Origin: Achromobacter sp. MYb9
Lineage (GTDB): Bacteria; Pseudomonadota; Gammaproteobacteria; Burkholderiales; Burkholderiaceae_B
Assembly (NCBI RefSeq): GCF_002975275.1
Contig: NZ_PCOQ01000001.1
Location: 806,001 to 870,000, forward strand
Reading direction: 5' to 3'
DNA length: 64,000 nucleotides
Every line of letters begins with the position of its first letter. The stretch's first letter is position 1. Both the position numbers and the translations under genes were made by a program. Below are positions 8,966-17,201 of the stretch, piece after piece. Below the pieces are notes generated by a model. It was not told the origin of the DNA, searched no databases, and saw nothing but the letters and a program-made list of their open reading frames with translations.

Positions 8966-10489
8966 TTACGCCACGGCGACCGGGATCTTGCCGATCTTGG
9001 CCTGCCATTCCTTGGGACCCGTCGTGTGGACCGAGGTGCCCTGGGCGTCCACCGCCACGGTCACCGGCATGTCCTTCACGTCGAACTCATAGATGGCTTC
9101 CATGCCCAGGTCGGCAAAACCCAGCACCTTGGCGCCGCGGATCGCCTTGGACACGAGATACGCCGCGCCGCCCACGGCCATCAGGTAGGCCGAGCCGTGC
9201 TTCTTGATCGCTTCGATGGCGACCGGGCCGCGTTCCGACTTGCCGATCATCGAGATCAGGCCGGTCTTCTCCAGCATCATGTCGGTGAACTTGTCCATGC
9301 GGGTGGCAGTCGTGGGGCCGGCGGGGCCGACCACTTCGTCGCCCACCGGATCCACCGGGCCCACGTAATAGATCACGCGGTTGGTGAAGTCCACCGGCAG
9401 CGGCTCACCCTTGGCCAGCATGTCCTGTATGCGCTTGTGCGCGGCATCGCGGCCGGTCAGCATCTTGCCCGACAGCAGCAGGGTCTGGCCCGGCTTCCAG
9501 CTGGCGACTTCTTCCTTCGTCAGCGTGTTCAGGTCGACTTGCTTGGACTTGTTGTAGTCAGGCGCCCAGTGCACTTCCGGCCATTCCGACAGCGACGGCG
9601 GATCCAGGCGCGCGGGGCCCGAGCCGTCCAATTCGAAGTGCGCGTGGCGCGTGGCGGCGCAGTTCGGAATCATCGCGACCGGCTTGGAGGCGGCGTGCGT
9701 CGGGAAGGTGCTGATCTTGACGTCCAGCACGGTCGTCAGACCGCCCAGGCCTTGCGCGCCGATGCCCAGCGCGTTGACCTTTTCGTAGAGTTCGATGCGC
9801 AGTTCTTCCAGCTTGTTCTGCGGGCCGCGGGCCAGCAGTTCGTACATGTCGATGTCTTCCATCAACGACTGCTTGGCCATCAGCATGGCCTTTTCAGCGG
9901 TGCCGCCGACGCCGATGCCGAGCATGCCCGGCGGGCACCAGCCGGCGCCCATCGTCGGAACGATCTTCAGCACCCAGTCCACCAGCGAATCGCTGGGGTT
10001 CAGCATGGCGAACTTGGTCTTGTTTTCCGAACCGCCGCCCTTGGAAGCGATTTGCACGTCGACCTTGTCGCCCTGGACAAGTTCGACGTGCAGGATACAG
10101 GGCGTGTTGTCGCGCGTGTTCTTGCGCGCGAACAGCGGATCGTCCAGCACCGAGGCGCGCAGCGGATTGTCCGGGTTCAGGTAGCCGCGGCGCACGCCTT
10201 CATCACAGAGTTCCTGCAGGGTGCGCTTGGTGTCGAAGCGCACGCTCATGCCGATCTTCAGGAAGACGTTGACGATGCCGGTGTCCTGGCACAACGGGCG
10301 CTTGCCTTCGGCGCACATGCGCGAATTGGTCAGGATCTGCGCCATCGCGTCGCGCGCGGCGAGGCTTTCCTCGCGCTCGTAGGCGCGCGCCAGATGGCGG
10401 ATGTAATCCACGGGGTGGTAATAGCTGATGAACTGGATGCCATCGGCTATCGACTGGATAAGGTCTTCTTCTTTAATGATGACGGACAT
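8966..10489 (-). CDS. fumA: Class I (iron-sulfur) fumarate hydratase
   Basis: Interconverts fumarate and L-malate in the citric acid cycle using a [4Fe-4S] cluster. It has 507 residues from ATG 10489; an open extension to 10552 has no family similarity. Three cysteines are spaced as in Escherichia coli FumA: LCQDTG near residue 67, GWCPPG near 185 and NCAATRHAHF near 276. The C-terminal beta domain (FTDMMLEKTGLISMIGKSERG and GGAAYLVSKAI) is complete, so alpha and beta parts are fused. A terminator follows the stop. The neighbouring CoA-ester genes may simply feed the cycle. Confidence 0.95.
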   Translation of the reverse strand: MSVIIKEEDLIQSIADGIQFISYYHPVDYIRHLARAYEREESLAARDAMAQILTNSRMCAEGKRPLCQDTGIVNVFLKIGMSVRFDTKRTLQELCDEGVRRGYLNPDNPLRASVLDDPLFARKNTRDNTPCILHVELVQGDKVDVQIASKGGGSENKTKFAMLNPSDSLVDWVLKIVPTMGAGWCPPGMLGIGVGGTAEKAMLMAKQSLMEDIDMYELLARGPQNKLEELRIELYEKVNALGIGAQGLGGLTTVLDVKISTFPTHAASKPVAMIPNCAATRHAHFELDGSGPARLDPPSLSEWPEVHWAPDYNKSKQVDLNTLTKEEVASWKPGQTLLLSGKMLTGRDAAHKRIQDMLAKGEPLPVDFTNRVIYYVGPVDPVGDEVVGPAGPTTATRMDKFTDMMLEKTGLISMIGKSERGPVAIEAIKKHGSAYLMAVGGAAYLVSKAIRGAKVLGFADLGMEAIYEFDVKDMPVTVAVDAQGTSVHTTGPKEWQAKIGKIPVAVA

Positions 10490-10575
10490 GGCGATTTGCG
10501 GGTCAAGATGGAAAACATGAAAACGCGGCTGGTAGGATGAAACCAACCACATGGGAGAACAGATCGGTGTTGCTG

Positions 10576-10601
10576 CCCGGCCGCCTTGAACGGCGGCCGG
10601 G
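10576..10601 (-). terminator. Strong hairpin after enoyl-CoA hydratase gene
   Basis: A perfect 10-bp GC stem (10576-10585 with 10592-10601) with a 6-base loop lies 8 bases beyond the stop of the minus-strand enoyl-CoA hydratase. There is no T-run, so it is either a weak terminator or an RNA-stabilising hairpin between that gene and the fumarase gene. Confidence 0.5.
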
Positions 10602-10609
10602 AATACTCA

Positions 10610-11377
10610 TTACTTGCCTTGCCAGACCGGCTTGCGCTTTTCGGCGAAAGCGGTGGCGCCTTCCTTGGCGTCGGCCGAAGAAAAGATGTGGGCGATCAGC
10701 GGACGTTGGCGGTCGAACATGCCTTCCTGGTCCCAATCAACGGCCTGCGACACGATGCTCTTGGCGGTCTGCACTGCCATCGGACCGTTTTCAACGATGG
10801 CGCGCGCCAGTTCCAGCGCGCCGGCCAGGGCGCCACCCGGTTCGGTCAGGCGGTTGACCAGGCCAAACGAGTAGGCGCGTTCGGCGGTCAGCATTTCGCC
10901 CGTCAGGATCACTTCCATGGCGATGTGGTACGGCAGGCGGCGCGGCAGGCGCAGCATGCCGCCAGCGCCGGCCACCAGGCCGCGCTTGACTTCGGGCAGG
11001 CCGAACTTGGCGTTGCTGGCGGCCACGATCAGGTCCGAGGCCAGGGCCATTTCGCAACCGCCGGCCAGGGCATAGCCTTCAACGGCGGCAATCAGCGGCT
11101 TCTTGGGCGGCTTTTCGTTCAGGCCCGCGAAACCGCGGCCATCCACGTACGGACGCTGTCCCGATTTAGCAAACGCCTTCAGATCCATGCCCGACGAGAA
11201 CGTGCCGCCGCCCCCCGTCAGGATGCCGATGCGGATGTCGTCGCGGCTATCCAGCTGGTCCAGCGCGGCAGCCATGGCTTGGGCGGTTTCCAGGTTGATG
11301 GCGTTCTTGGCTTCGGGGCGGTTGATCGTGATGATCTGGATGCCGTCGGTGACTTCCACCGTGATCAGGTCTGACAT
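10610..11377 (-). CDS. Enoyl-CoA hydratase/isomerase (crotonase family)
   Basis: A 255-residue crotonase. The start at 11377 has an ideal AGGAG upstream; a longer frame to 11455 exists but lacks support. The oxyanion-hole segments FSSGMDLKAF and GYALAGGCEMALA are present. Both catalytic glutamates of the mitochondrial-type hydratase are visible, in GGCEMA (about residue 109) and GLPEVKRGL (about 127), so hydratase activity is likely. It would hydrate 2-enoyl-CoA to the (S)-3-hydroxy product, in contrast to the (R)-type hydratase encoded at 6772. It is transcribed toward the fumarase gene. Confidence 0.92.
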   Translation of the reverse strand: MSDLITVEVTDGIQIITINRPEAKNAINLETAQAMAAALDQLDSRDDIRIGILTGGGGTFSSGMDLKAFAKSGQRPYVDGRGFAGLNEKPPKKPLIAAVEGYALAGGCEMALASDLIVAASNAKFGLPEVKRGLVAGAGGMLRLPRRLPYHIAMEVILTGEMLTAERAYSFGLVNRLTEPGGALAGALELARAIVENGPMAVQTAKSIVSQAVDWDQEGMFDRQRPLIAHIFSSADAKEGATAFAEKRKPVWQGK

Positions 11378-11721
11378 GAGGCTGCTCCTTCCGGGAATTC
11401 TCGGAATTGCGGGTGTTAATCGGGTTCCGGGTTTTATATAAGACTTGGGACTCAACCTGGAATCATACGACCATTGGGCGGCGGGCGCTGCCGCACCCCC
11501 TGATCAGTATATTCACCAGCCCCGCCGCCCCACAGCGCGCCGCAGCGGGCCCCGCCCCCCGGGGATCGCGCCATCGCGCGGGCGTTCAGCCCGGCGGCGC
11601 GCCCATGGAAACGGCCGCGCCGGTCAATATAGTTACCACCCCACCGCAGGCATGAAACAAGACCCGGGGCCGCTCTTATAGTGGCCTTCACCCGCAACGC
11701 TTCCCTCACGAAGAGCCTTCC
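11378..11721. other. Divergent intergenic region (344 bp)
   Basis: No credible gene is present. The stretch separates the enoyl-CoA hydratase and HisD-like genes, which diverge. An AT-rich element TTTATATAA at 11433-11441 may be the -10 area for the hydratase, and CTTATAGT near 11684-11691 may serve the HisD-like gene; neither has a convincing -35. The middle (11515-11625) is unusually rich in C and G, with short dyads but no clear operator. Confidence 0.5.
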
Positions 11722-12984
11722 ATGCCCGCAACAACCCAACTGAACTACATCAAGTCGCCCGCTGCCCGCGCCGAGGATAGCGCCAGCGCCATCGAGGATA
11801 CGGTGCGCGAGATCATTGCGCAGGTACGCGCCCGCGGCGATGCCGCGGTCCGTGAGTACTCCGTGAAATTCGACGGCAAGGACACGCCGGCGCTGGAGGT
11901 CTCGCTTGAAGCCCGGCTGCAGGCCGTCGCCGATCTGGACGAACAGACCCGCCAGGACACCGAGTTCGCCATCGAGCGCGTGCGCGCCTTTGCCCAGGCC
12001 CAGCTGGCGACAGTCCTGCCCCTGGAAATCGAGACGCTGCCCGGACTGCACCTGGGGCATCGCGTCATTCCGGTGCAGCGCATCGGGGCCTACGTGCCCG
12101 GCGGCCGGTATCCGATCCTGTCGGCGCCCGTCATGACGATCGTCCCCGCCAAGGTCGCGGGCTGCGATGAAGTCATCGCCTGCCTGCCGCCGGGTGCCCA
12201 CCCGGCAATGATCGCGGGCTGCCACCTGTCGGGCGCCGACCGCATCTTCCTGGTCGGCGGCGCCCAGGCCATCGCCGCCATGGCCTGCGGCACCGAATCC
12301 ATTCCTGCGGTGGACAAGATCGTCGGCCCGGGCAACGCCTACGTCAACGAGGCCAAGCGGCAGGTATTTGGCGAAGTGGGTATAGACCAACTGGCGGGCC
12401 CGAGCGAGATCTTCGTGGTCGCCGACGAGACCGGTGATCCGGAAATGATTGCCACGGACCTGTTGGCCCAGGCGGAACACGACGTACGCACCCGGGTCGG
12501 GCTGATCACCACCAGCGAGCAGCTGGGTCGCGACACCCTGCGCGCCGTCGAGCGCCAACTGGCGGACCTGCCCACCGCCCCCGTGGCGGCGCGTGCCTGG
12601 GCCGACTATGGCGAGATCGTGCTGTGCGCGGACGAGGCCGAGATGCTGGCCTACTCCGACTTCGTGGCTGCCGAACACCTGCAGGTCCATACGCGCGATC
12701 CGCATGCCACGGCCGCCAAGCTGCGCAACTACGGCTCGCTGTTCATCGGCACGCTGGCCAGTGTGGTGTATTCGGACAAATGCTGCGGCACGAACCACAC
12801 CCTGCCCACGATGCGGGCGGGCCGGTACACCGGGGGACTCTGGGTCGGGTCGTTCCTGAAGATCTGCACGCATCAATGGCTCGATTCGCGCGGCGTGGCC
12901 GCGGTGGCGCCCCCGGCTGAACGCCAGAGCCGCACCGAAGGCATGGAAGGACACCGCCGCGCCGCCGCGCTGCGCATGGGTTGA
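11722..12984 (+). CDS. HisD-like zinc- and NAD-dependent dehydrogenase (not histidine biosynthesis)
   Basis: A 420-residue member of the histidinol dehydrogenase superfamily. The Zn ligands of HisD can be placed: Q and H in QAEHD (about 249), D in YSDKCCGTNH (about 351) and H in EGHRRA (about 410). The catalytic Glu-His is in AAEHLQ (about 317). Biosynthetic HisD usually reads ARFSSxL after NHVLPT, whereas here NHTLPT is followed by GRYTGGLWVGSFLK. As far as I recall this is typical of HisD-like catabolic dehydrogenases such as sulfopropanediol 3-dehydrogenase. No his gene is nearby. A Bug receptor and an M81 hydrolase follow. It probably oxidises a diol or amino alcohol to an acid; the substrate is unknown. 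Confidence 0.85.
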   Translation: MPATTQLNYIKSPAARAEDSASAIEDTVREIIAQVRARGDAAVREYSVKFDGKDTPALEVSLEARLQAVADLDEQTRQDTEFAIERVRAFAQAQLATVLPLEIETLPGLHLGHRVIPVQRIGAYVPGGRYPILSAPVMTIVPAKVAGCDEVIACLPPGAHPAMIAGCHLSGADRIFLVGGAQAIAAMACGTESIPAVDKIVGPGNAYVNEAKRQVFGEVGIDQLAGPSEIFVVADETGDPEMIATDLLAQAEHDVRTRVGLITTSEQLGRDTLRAVERQLADLPTAPVAARAWADYGEIVLCADEAEMLAYSDFVAAEHLQVHTRDPHATAAKLRNYGSLFIGTLASVVYSDKCCGTNHTLPTMRAGRYTGGLWVGSFLKICTHQWLDSRGVAAVAPPAERQSRTEGMEGHRRAAALRMG

Positions 12985-13054
12985 ACCCAGGCGCCGCCTG
13001 GCTGGACGGCCGGCGGCGGCCCGTTCCAATAAATCGTCCAACAGGGGAAAAACA

Positions 13055-14029
13055 ATGAAACTCGGCATCATCTTCAGCGCGCTGGCGCTCGTGGGCGCCA
13101 GCCTGGCGACGCCCGCACAGGCCCAGAAATCCTATCCATCGCGGCCGATCAAGCTGGTCGTGCCTTTCCCGCCCGGCGGCACCACCGACGTGCTCGCGCG
13201 CACCATCGCCGACCCGTTGGGCAAATTGCTCAAGCAGACGGTCGTCGTCGAAAACCGCAACGGCGCGGCCGGCCGGATCGGCAGCGAATACGTGATCCGC
13301 GCCGACCCCGACGGTTACACCCTCGGCATCGCCACGGTCAGTTCGCACGCGGTGACCCCGGTGGTCTACGACAATATCTCCTACGACGTAACGCGCGATC
13401 TGGCCCCGATCACCAAGCTCGCGTCGGTGCCCAATGTGCTGACCATCGGACCGGCGGTGCCCGCCAACGACATGGCCTCCTTCGTCAAGCTGCTCAAGAG
13501 CAAGCCCAACGCCTACACCTATGGCTCGGCCGGCGCCGGTTCCGAGTCCAACATGATGGGCGAGCTGTTCAAGCTAAGCACGGGCACCGAGATGATGCAT
13601 GTGCCGTATCGGGGCGCAAGCCCCGCGCTGCAGGATGCCCTGGGCGGCCAGATCGCCGCCGTATTCGACAATCTGCCTTCGTCACTGCCCTTCATCCGCA
13701 GCGGCGACTTGAAAGCGCTGGCGGTCGCCTATCCGCAGCGCATCGAGGCCCTGCCCGATGTGCCGACGTTTGCCGAGGCGGGTATCCCCGAGGTCAACGA
13801 TGCATCGTGGTTTGGCCTGGTTGCGCCCAAGAACACGCCGCCCGCCATCGTGCAGCAGCTCTATCAGGCCGTCGCCCAGGTTCTTGCCATGCCGGACGTG
13901 AAGGAAAAGCTGGCGGGATTCTCCGCGGTGCCGGTGGGCAATCCGCCCGCGGAGTTCGCTGCCCAGCTCAAGGCCGAGATCGATAAGCAGCGCGCGACGG
14001 CGCAACGCGCCAATATCAGCCTCAAGTAG
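13055..14029 (+). CDS. Bug-family tripartite tricarboxylate transporter substrate-binding protein
   Basis: Third TctC/Bug receptor, 324 residues, with a Sec signal peptide ending TPAQAQ at about residue 25. Family motifs are YPSRPIKLVVPFPPGG, VVENRNGAAGRIGSE and HVPYRGASPALQD. A ribosome site AGGGG precedes the ATG. It lies between the HisD-like gene and the M81 hydrolase on the same strand with short gaps, so it most likely delivers the compound they degrade. No tctA or tctB is present in the island. Confidence 0.93.
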   Translation: MKLGIIFSALALVGASLATPAQAQKSYPSRPIKLVVPFPPGGTTDVLARTIADPLGKLLKQTVVVENRNGAAGRIGSEYVIRADPDGYTLGIATVSSHAVTPVVYDNISYDVTRDLAPITKLASVPNVLTIGPAVPANDMASFVKLLKSKPNAYTYGSAGAGSESNMMGELFKLSTGTEMMHVPYRGASPALQDALGGQIAAVFDNLPSSLPFIRSGDLKALAVAYPQRIEALPDVPTFAEAGIPEVNDASWFGLVAPKNTPPAIVQQLYQAVAQVLAMPDVKEKLAGFSAVPVGNPPAEFAAQLKAEIDKQRATAQRANISLK

Positions 14030-14069
14030 ATCCTCGGGCCGCGAAGGCCCACCATTCGGAGACAGACAC

Positions 14070-15578
14070 ATGCCTGCCCGCTACCGCATCCTGGTGGGTC
14101 AACTCTTCCAGGAAACGCACGGCTTCACCCCGGTGACCACTCCCTTGTCGGCATTCGAGATCGAGCGGGGCCAGGCCATGCTGAGCGCCAATGCCGGCGC
14201 CGACTCGGTGCTGGGAGGCATCCTGCGCACGCTGCAGGCCCAGGGCTGCGAAGCCGTTCCCACGCTCGCCGCGCGCGCCCGGCCCGGCGGCCGGGTCGAG
14301 GACAGCGCCTACGCGGTGCTGCGGCAAGGCATCCTGGAAGCGGCGGCTGCAGGCGGTTTCGACGCAATCGCCCTATGCCTGCACGGATGCATGCAGACCG
14401 TCAGCCTGGACAGCGCCGAAGCGGATCTGCTGGCGGGCCTGCGCGCCATCGTCGAGCCCGACATGCCGATCGTCGCGGGGTTCGACCTGCATGCCCATGC
14501 CGTGCCCGCCCTGCTGGGCCAGCTGGACTTTGCCTCGGCCTACAAGACCAATCCGCATGCCGATGCCGCCGAGACGGGCTTGCGGGTGGCCGGGCAGTTG
14601 CTGCACATGCTGGACACAGGCCAGCGCCCGGCGGGAATCAGCGTGCTGGTGCCGATGCTGACCCGGGGCAACGACGAAACCTCGCACGGCCCGCTTGCGC
14701 AGCTGCACGCGCGGGCGCTGGCCGCCGTGCGGGCCGGCGCCGGCATCCTGGACGTCTCCCTCTTCAACGTGAATCCTTTCATCGACGGCGCCGGCGTCGG
14801 ACAGACCGTCCTGGCGTATGCTCGGACCGCCGCCGACCTGCCGCGGACGCGGGCGCTCGCCACGGAGCTTGCCCAGGCGCTGTGGGACGGGCGCGACGAC
14901 TACGTCCATGACCTGCCGGACACCGACGCGCTGCTTGAACGCCACGCGCGGTCTTCCCGCAGGCTGATCGTCGGCGACTTCGGCGACCGTGTGCTGGCGG
15001 GCGGCCCGGGTGACAGCCTGCACGTGCTCCAGCGCGCCCTCGCCCTGACGCCCGGGCGCATCGCCGCCATCGTCACCGACCCCGAGGCATTGCGTGTGTG
15101 CCAGCAGGCAGGCGCCGGCGCCCTGGTCAACTTGCAGGCCGGTGGCCGCTACAGCACGGATTGCCAGCCCCTGGCCGTGTCGGGGCACGTCGCCGCCCTG
15201 GGCGACGGCACCTTCCGCAACCGCGGCGCGTTCATGCGCGGCGCCACGCTGCGGCTGGGTCCCCACGCAGTGCTCCGCAATGAACGCTACGACCTGCTGA
15301 TCACGCAAGACGCCGTCATGTCGCAGGACCCCGGCTGTTACCTGGATGCCGGCATCGACCTGGATGCCGTGGACCTGATCGTGGTGAAGTCCGGCTATCA
15401 CTTCAAGCTGGCCTTCGCCGACATGGGCGATTGCGCCTGCGCCGAAACGCCCGGGCTGACCGGCTACCATCCCGAACGGCTGCCCTTTGACCTGGCCCGG
15501 CCACTCTATCCCCTGGACACCCCAGCGTACCGTCCCCAAATTATTGAACTGCGCCCGCCACGGGCGGCTCGCGGGTGA
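14070..15578 (+). CDS. M81 family metallohydrolase (MlrC / microcystinase C-like)
   Basis: A 502-residue protein of the M81 (MlrC) family. The N-terminal GQLFQETHGFTP, the metal-binding GFDLHAHAVP (about residue 138) and YKTNPHADAAETG (about 158-170) are family signatures. The C-terminal MlrC domain ends with VVKSGYHFK and PLYPLD. MlrC of Sphingomonas cleaves linearised microcystin; most homologues have unknown substrates and many sit, as here, beside solute receptors. It probably hydrolyses an amide or small peptide. A GGAGAC ribosome site precedes the ATG. The downstream regulator probably controls the whole 11722-15578 set. Confidence 0.88.
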   Translation: MPARYRILVGQLFQETHGFTPVTTPLSAFEIERGQAMLSANAGADSVLGGILRTLQAQGCEAVPTLAARARPGGRVEDSAYAVLRQGILEAAAAGGFDAIALCLHGCMQTVSLDSAEADLLAGLRAIVEPDMPIVAGFDLHAHAVPALLGQLDFASAYKTNPHADAAETGLRVAGQLLHMLDTGQRPAGISVLVPMLTRGNDETSHGPLAQLHARALAAVRAGAGILDVSLFNVNPFIDGAGVGQTVLAYARTAADLPRTRALATELAQALWDGRDDYVHDLPDTDALLERHARSSRRLIVGDFGDRVLAGGPGDSLHVLQRALALTPGRIAAIVTDPEALRVCQQAGAGALVNLQAGGRYSTDCQPLAVSGHVAALGDGTFRNRGAFMRGATLRLGPHAVLRNERYDLLITQDAVMSQDPGCYLDAGIDLDAVDLIVVKSGYHFKLAFADMGDCACAETPGLTGYHPERLPFDLARPLYPLDTPAYRPQIIELRPPRAARG

Positions 15579-15600
15579 GCGTCGCCCGTGTATCCTGCAT

Positions 15601-15629
15601 GGCGGAACGACCGCCGGTCCGGTGACCGG
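15601..15629. promoter_or_regulatory. Paired dyads upstream of XRE-cupin regulator
   Basis: GGCGG-AACGA-CCGCC at 15601-15615 is followed directly by CCGGT-G-ACCGG at 15619-15629, some 20 bases before the regulator start. The first could form a hairpin ending the M81 transcript; the second is a typical size for an XRE operator. Autoregulation is inference. Confidence 0.35.
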
Positions 15630-15648
15630 TCCGCCAGGAGGAGACACG

Positions 15649-16197
15649 ATGCCGAGAATCGGGGCAGACATCAGGGAATTACGCCGCCGCCGCGGCCTGG
15701 GCATACGTGAAGTCGCCCAGCGCTCGGGCGTATCGCATGCATCGATCTCGCTGATCGAGCGCGACAAGATCAGTCCGTCGCTGGACACGCTGGCGGCGGT
15801 ACTGGACGCCTTGGGCACCACCATCGTCGGATTTTTTTCAAATAGCCGGCTGCTGGTGGCCGAATCGCCCTTCTATACGCCCGAGGATCTGCCCGAGATC
15901 GGCAACCCAAACGCCATTTCCTACCGCATGATCGGGGGCCGTTTCGCCAATCGGGCCATGCTCATGATGCAGGAACGCTACCTGCCGGGCGCCGACACCG
16001 GGGAACTGTTCAGCCACCCGGCCCAGGAAGCCGGGCTGGTGCTGGCCGGCGCGGTGGAAGTCACCGTGGGGGACAAGACCCGCGTGCTGCAAACCGGCGA
16101 CTCCTACTACTTCGACAGCCGGGTTCCCCACCGCTTTCGCAACGTCCACGACGGCCCCAGCGAAATCGTCAGCGCGGTCACGCCCCCTACCTACTAG
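15649..16197 (+). CDS. XRE-family regulator with cupin sensor domain
   Basis: A 182-residue two-domain regulator. A helix-turn-helix lies at about 10-65 ([20 protein letters not shown], then [16 protein letters not shown]), followed by a cupin at about 105-180 ([15 protein letters not shown], then [16 protein letters not shown]). This is the architecture of PuuR-like regulators that sense small amines, amino acids or carboxylates. AGGAGG just upstream supports the ATG at 15649; the longer open frame to 15487 would run into the M81 gene. It is the last gene of the HisD-like island and is likely its local regulator. Confidence 0.93.
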   Translation: MPRIGADIRELRRRRGLGIREVAQRSGVSHASISLIERDKISPSLDTLAAVLDALGTTIVGFFSNSRLLVAESPFYTPEDLPEIGNPNAISYRMIGGRFANRAMLMMQERYLPGADTGELFSHPAQEAGLVLAGAVEVTVGDKTRVLQTGDSYYFDSRVPHRFRNVHDGPSEIVSAVTPPTY

Positions 16198-16292
16198 CCC
16201 GCTTCGGGACGCGCCGCCCGGCGCCAGTTAAAATGCCAGGTTTCCCACGCCCACGGCAAGCCTTGCTCGGGCGACCGAATTCCAAGAATCCT

Positions 16293-17201
16293 ATGCTCAC
16301 CTTTCAGCAAATCATCCTTACGCTCCAGGAATACTGGGACAAGCAGGGTTGCGCCCTGCTGCAACCCTACGACATGGAAGTCGGCGCCGGCACCTCGCAC
16401 ACGGCCACATTCCTGCGCGCGATCGGCCCGGAGCCGTGGCGCGCCGCCTATGTCCAGCCGTCGCGCCGCCCCAAGGATGGCCGCTATGGCGAAAACCCCA
16501 ACCGCCTGCAGCACTATTATCAGTACCAGGTCGTGCTGAAGCCGGCGCCCCCGGAAATCCTGGACCTGTACATCGGTTCGCTGAAAGCGCTGGGCATCGA
16601 CCCGACGCAGCACGACATCCGTTTCGTCGAAGACGACTGGGAAAATCCCACGCTGGGCGCCTGGGGCCTGGGCTGGGAAGTCTGGTTGAACGGCATGGAA
16701 GTCACGCAGTTCACCTACTTCCAGCAAGTGGGCGGCCTGGACTGCACGCCGACCACGGGTGAAATCACCTACGGCCTGGAACGTCTGGCCATGTACCTGC
16801 AAGACGTGCAAAGCGTGTACGACCTGGTCTGGACGGAAGGCGCCAACGGCAACCGCGTGCTGTACCGCGACGTGTTCCACCAGAACGAAGTAGAGCAGTC
16901 CACCTACAACTTCGAACACTCGTCGGCCGACATGCTGTTCGCGCACTTCAACGACTATGAAGCCGAGGCCCGCCGCCTGATGGAAGTGCCGCTGGCGCTG
17001 CCGGCCTACGAGGCCGCCCTGAAGGCCGCGCACACCTTCAACATGCTGGACGCGCGTGGCGCGATCAGCGTCACCGAGCGCGCCGCCTACATTGGCCGCA
17101 TCCGCAACCTGTCGCGCACCGTCGCGCAGGCTTATTTCGATTCCCGCGAACGACTGGGCTTTCCCATGCTGCGCCGCAACCAGGCCGGGGAGGCTGCATA
17201 A
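16293..17201 (+). CDS. glyQ: Glycyl-tRNA synthetase alpha subunit
   Basis: Catalytic subunit of the alpha2-beta2 glycyl-tRNA synthetase, 302 residues, normal length. It begins [20 protein letters not shown] and contains the class II motifs [13 protein letters not shown] and [20 protein letters not shown]. The ATG at 16293 matches the family N-terminus; an in-frame extension to 16233 does not. Its stop is followed immediately by the glyS start codon with no gap, so the two subunits are co-translated. Confidence 0.98.
   Translation: MLTFQQIILTLQEYWDKQGCALLQPYDMEVGAGTSHTATFLRAIGPEPWRAAYVQPSRRPKDGRYGENPNRLQHYYQYQVVLKPAPPEILDLYIGSLKALGIDPTQHDIRFVEDDWENPTLGAWGLGWEVWLNGMEVTQFTYFQQVGGLDCTPTTGEITYGLERLAMYLQDVQSVYDLVWTEGANGNRVLYRDVFHQNEVEQSTYNFEHSSADMLFAHFNDYEAEARRLMEVPLALPAYEAALKAAHTFNMLDARGAISVTERAAYIGRIRNLSRTVAQAYFDSRERLGFPMLRRNQAGEAA

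Noticed and set aside
10490..10552. Longer start for fumarase
   Set aside because: The extra 21 codons have no family similarity; the ATG at 10489 matches the known N-terminus.
11722..12984. Annotation as hisD for histidine biosynthesis
   Set aside because: The region after NHTLPT and the catabolic neighbours fit the HisD-like catabolic group better, and no other his gene is nearby.
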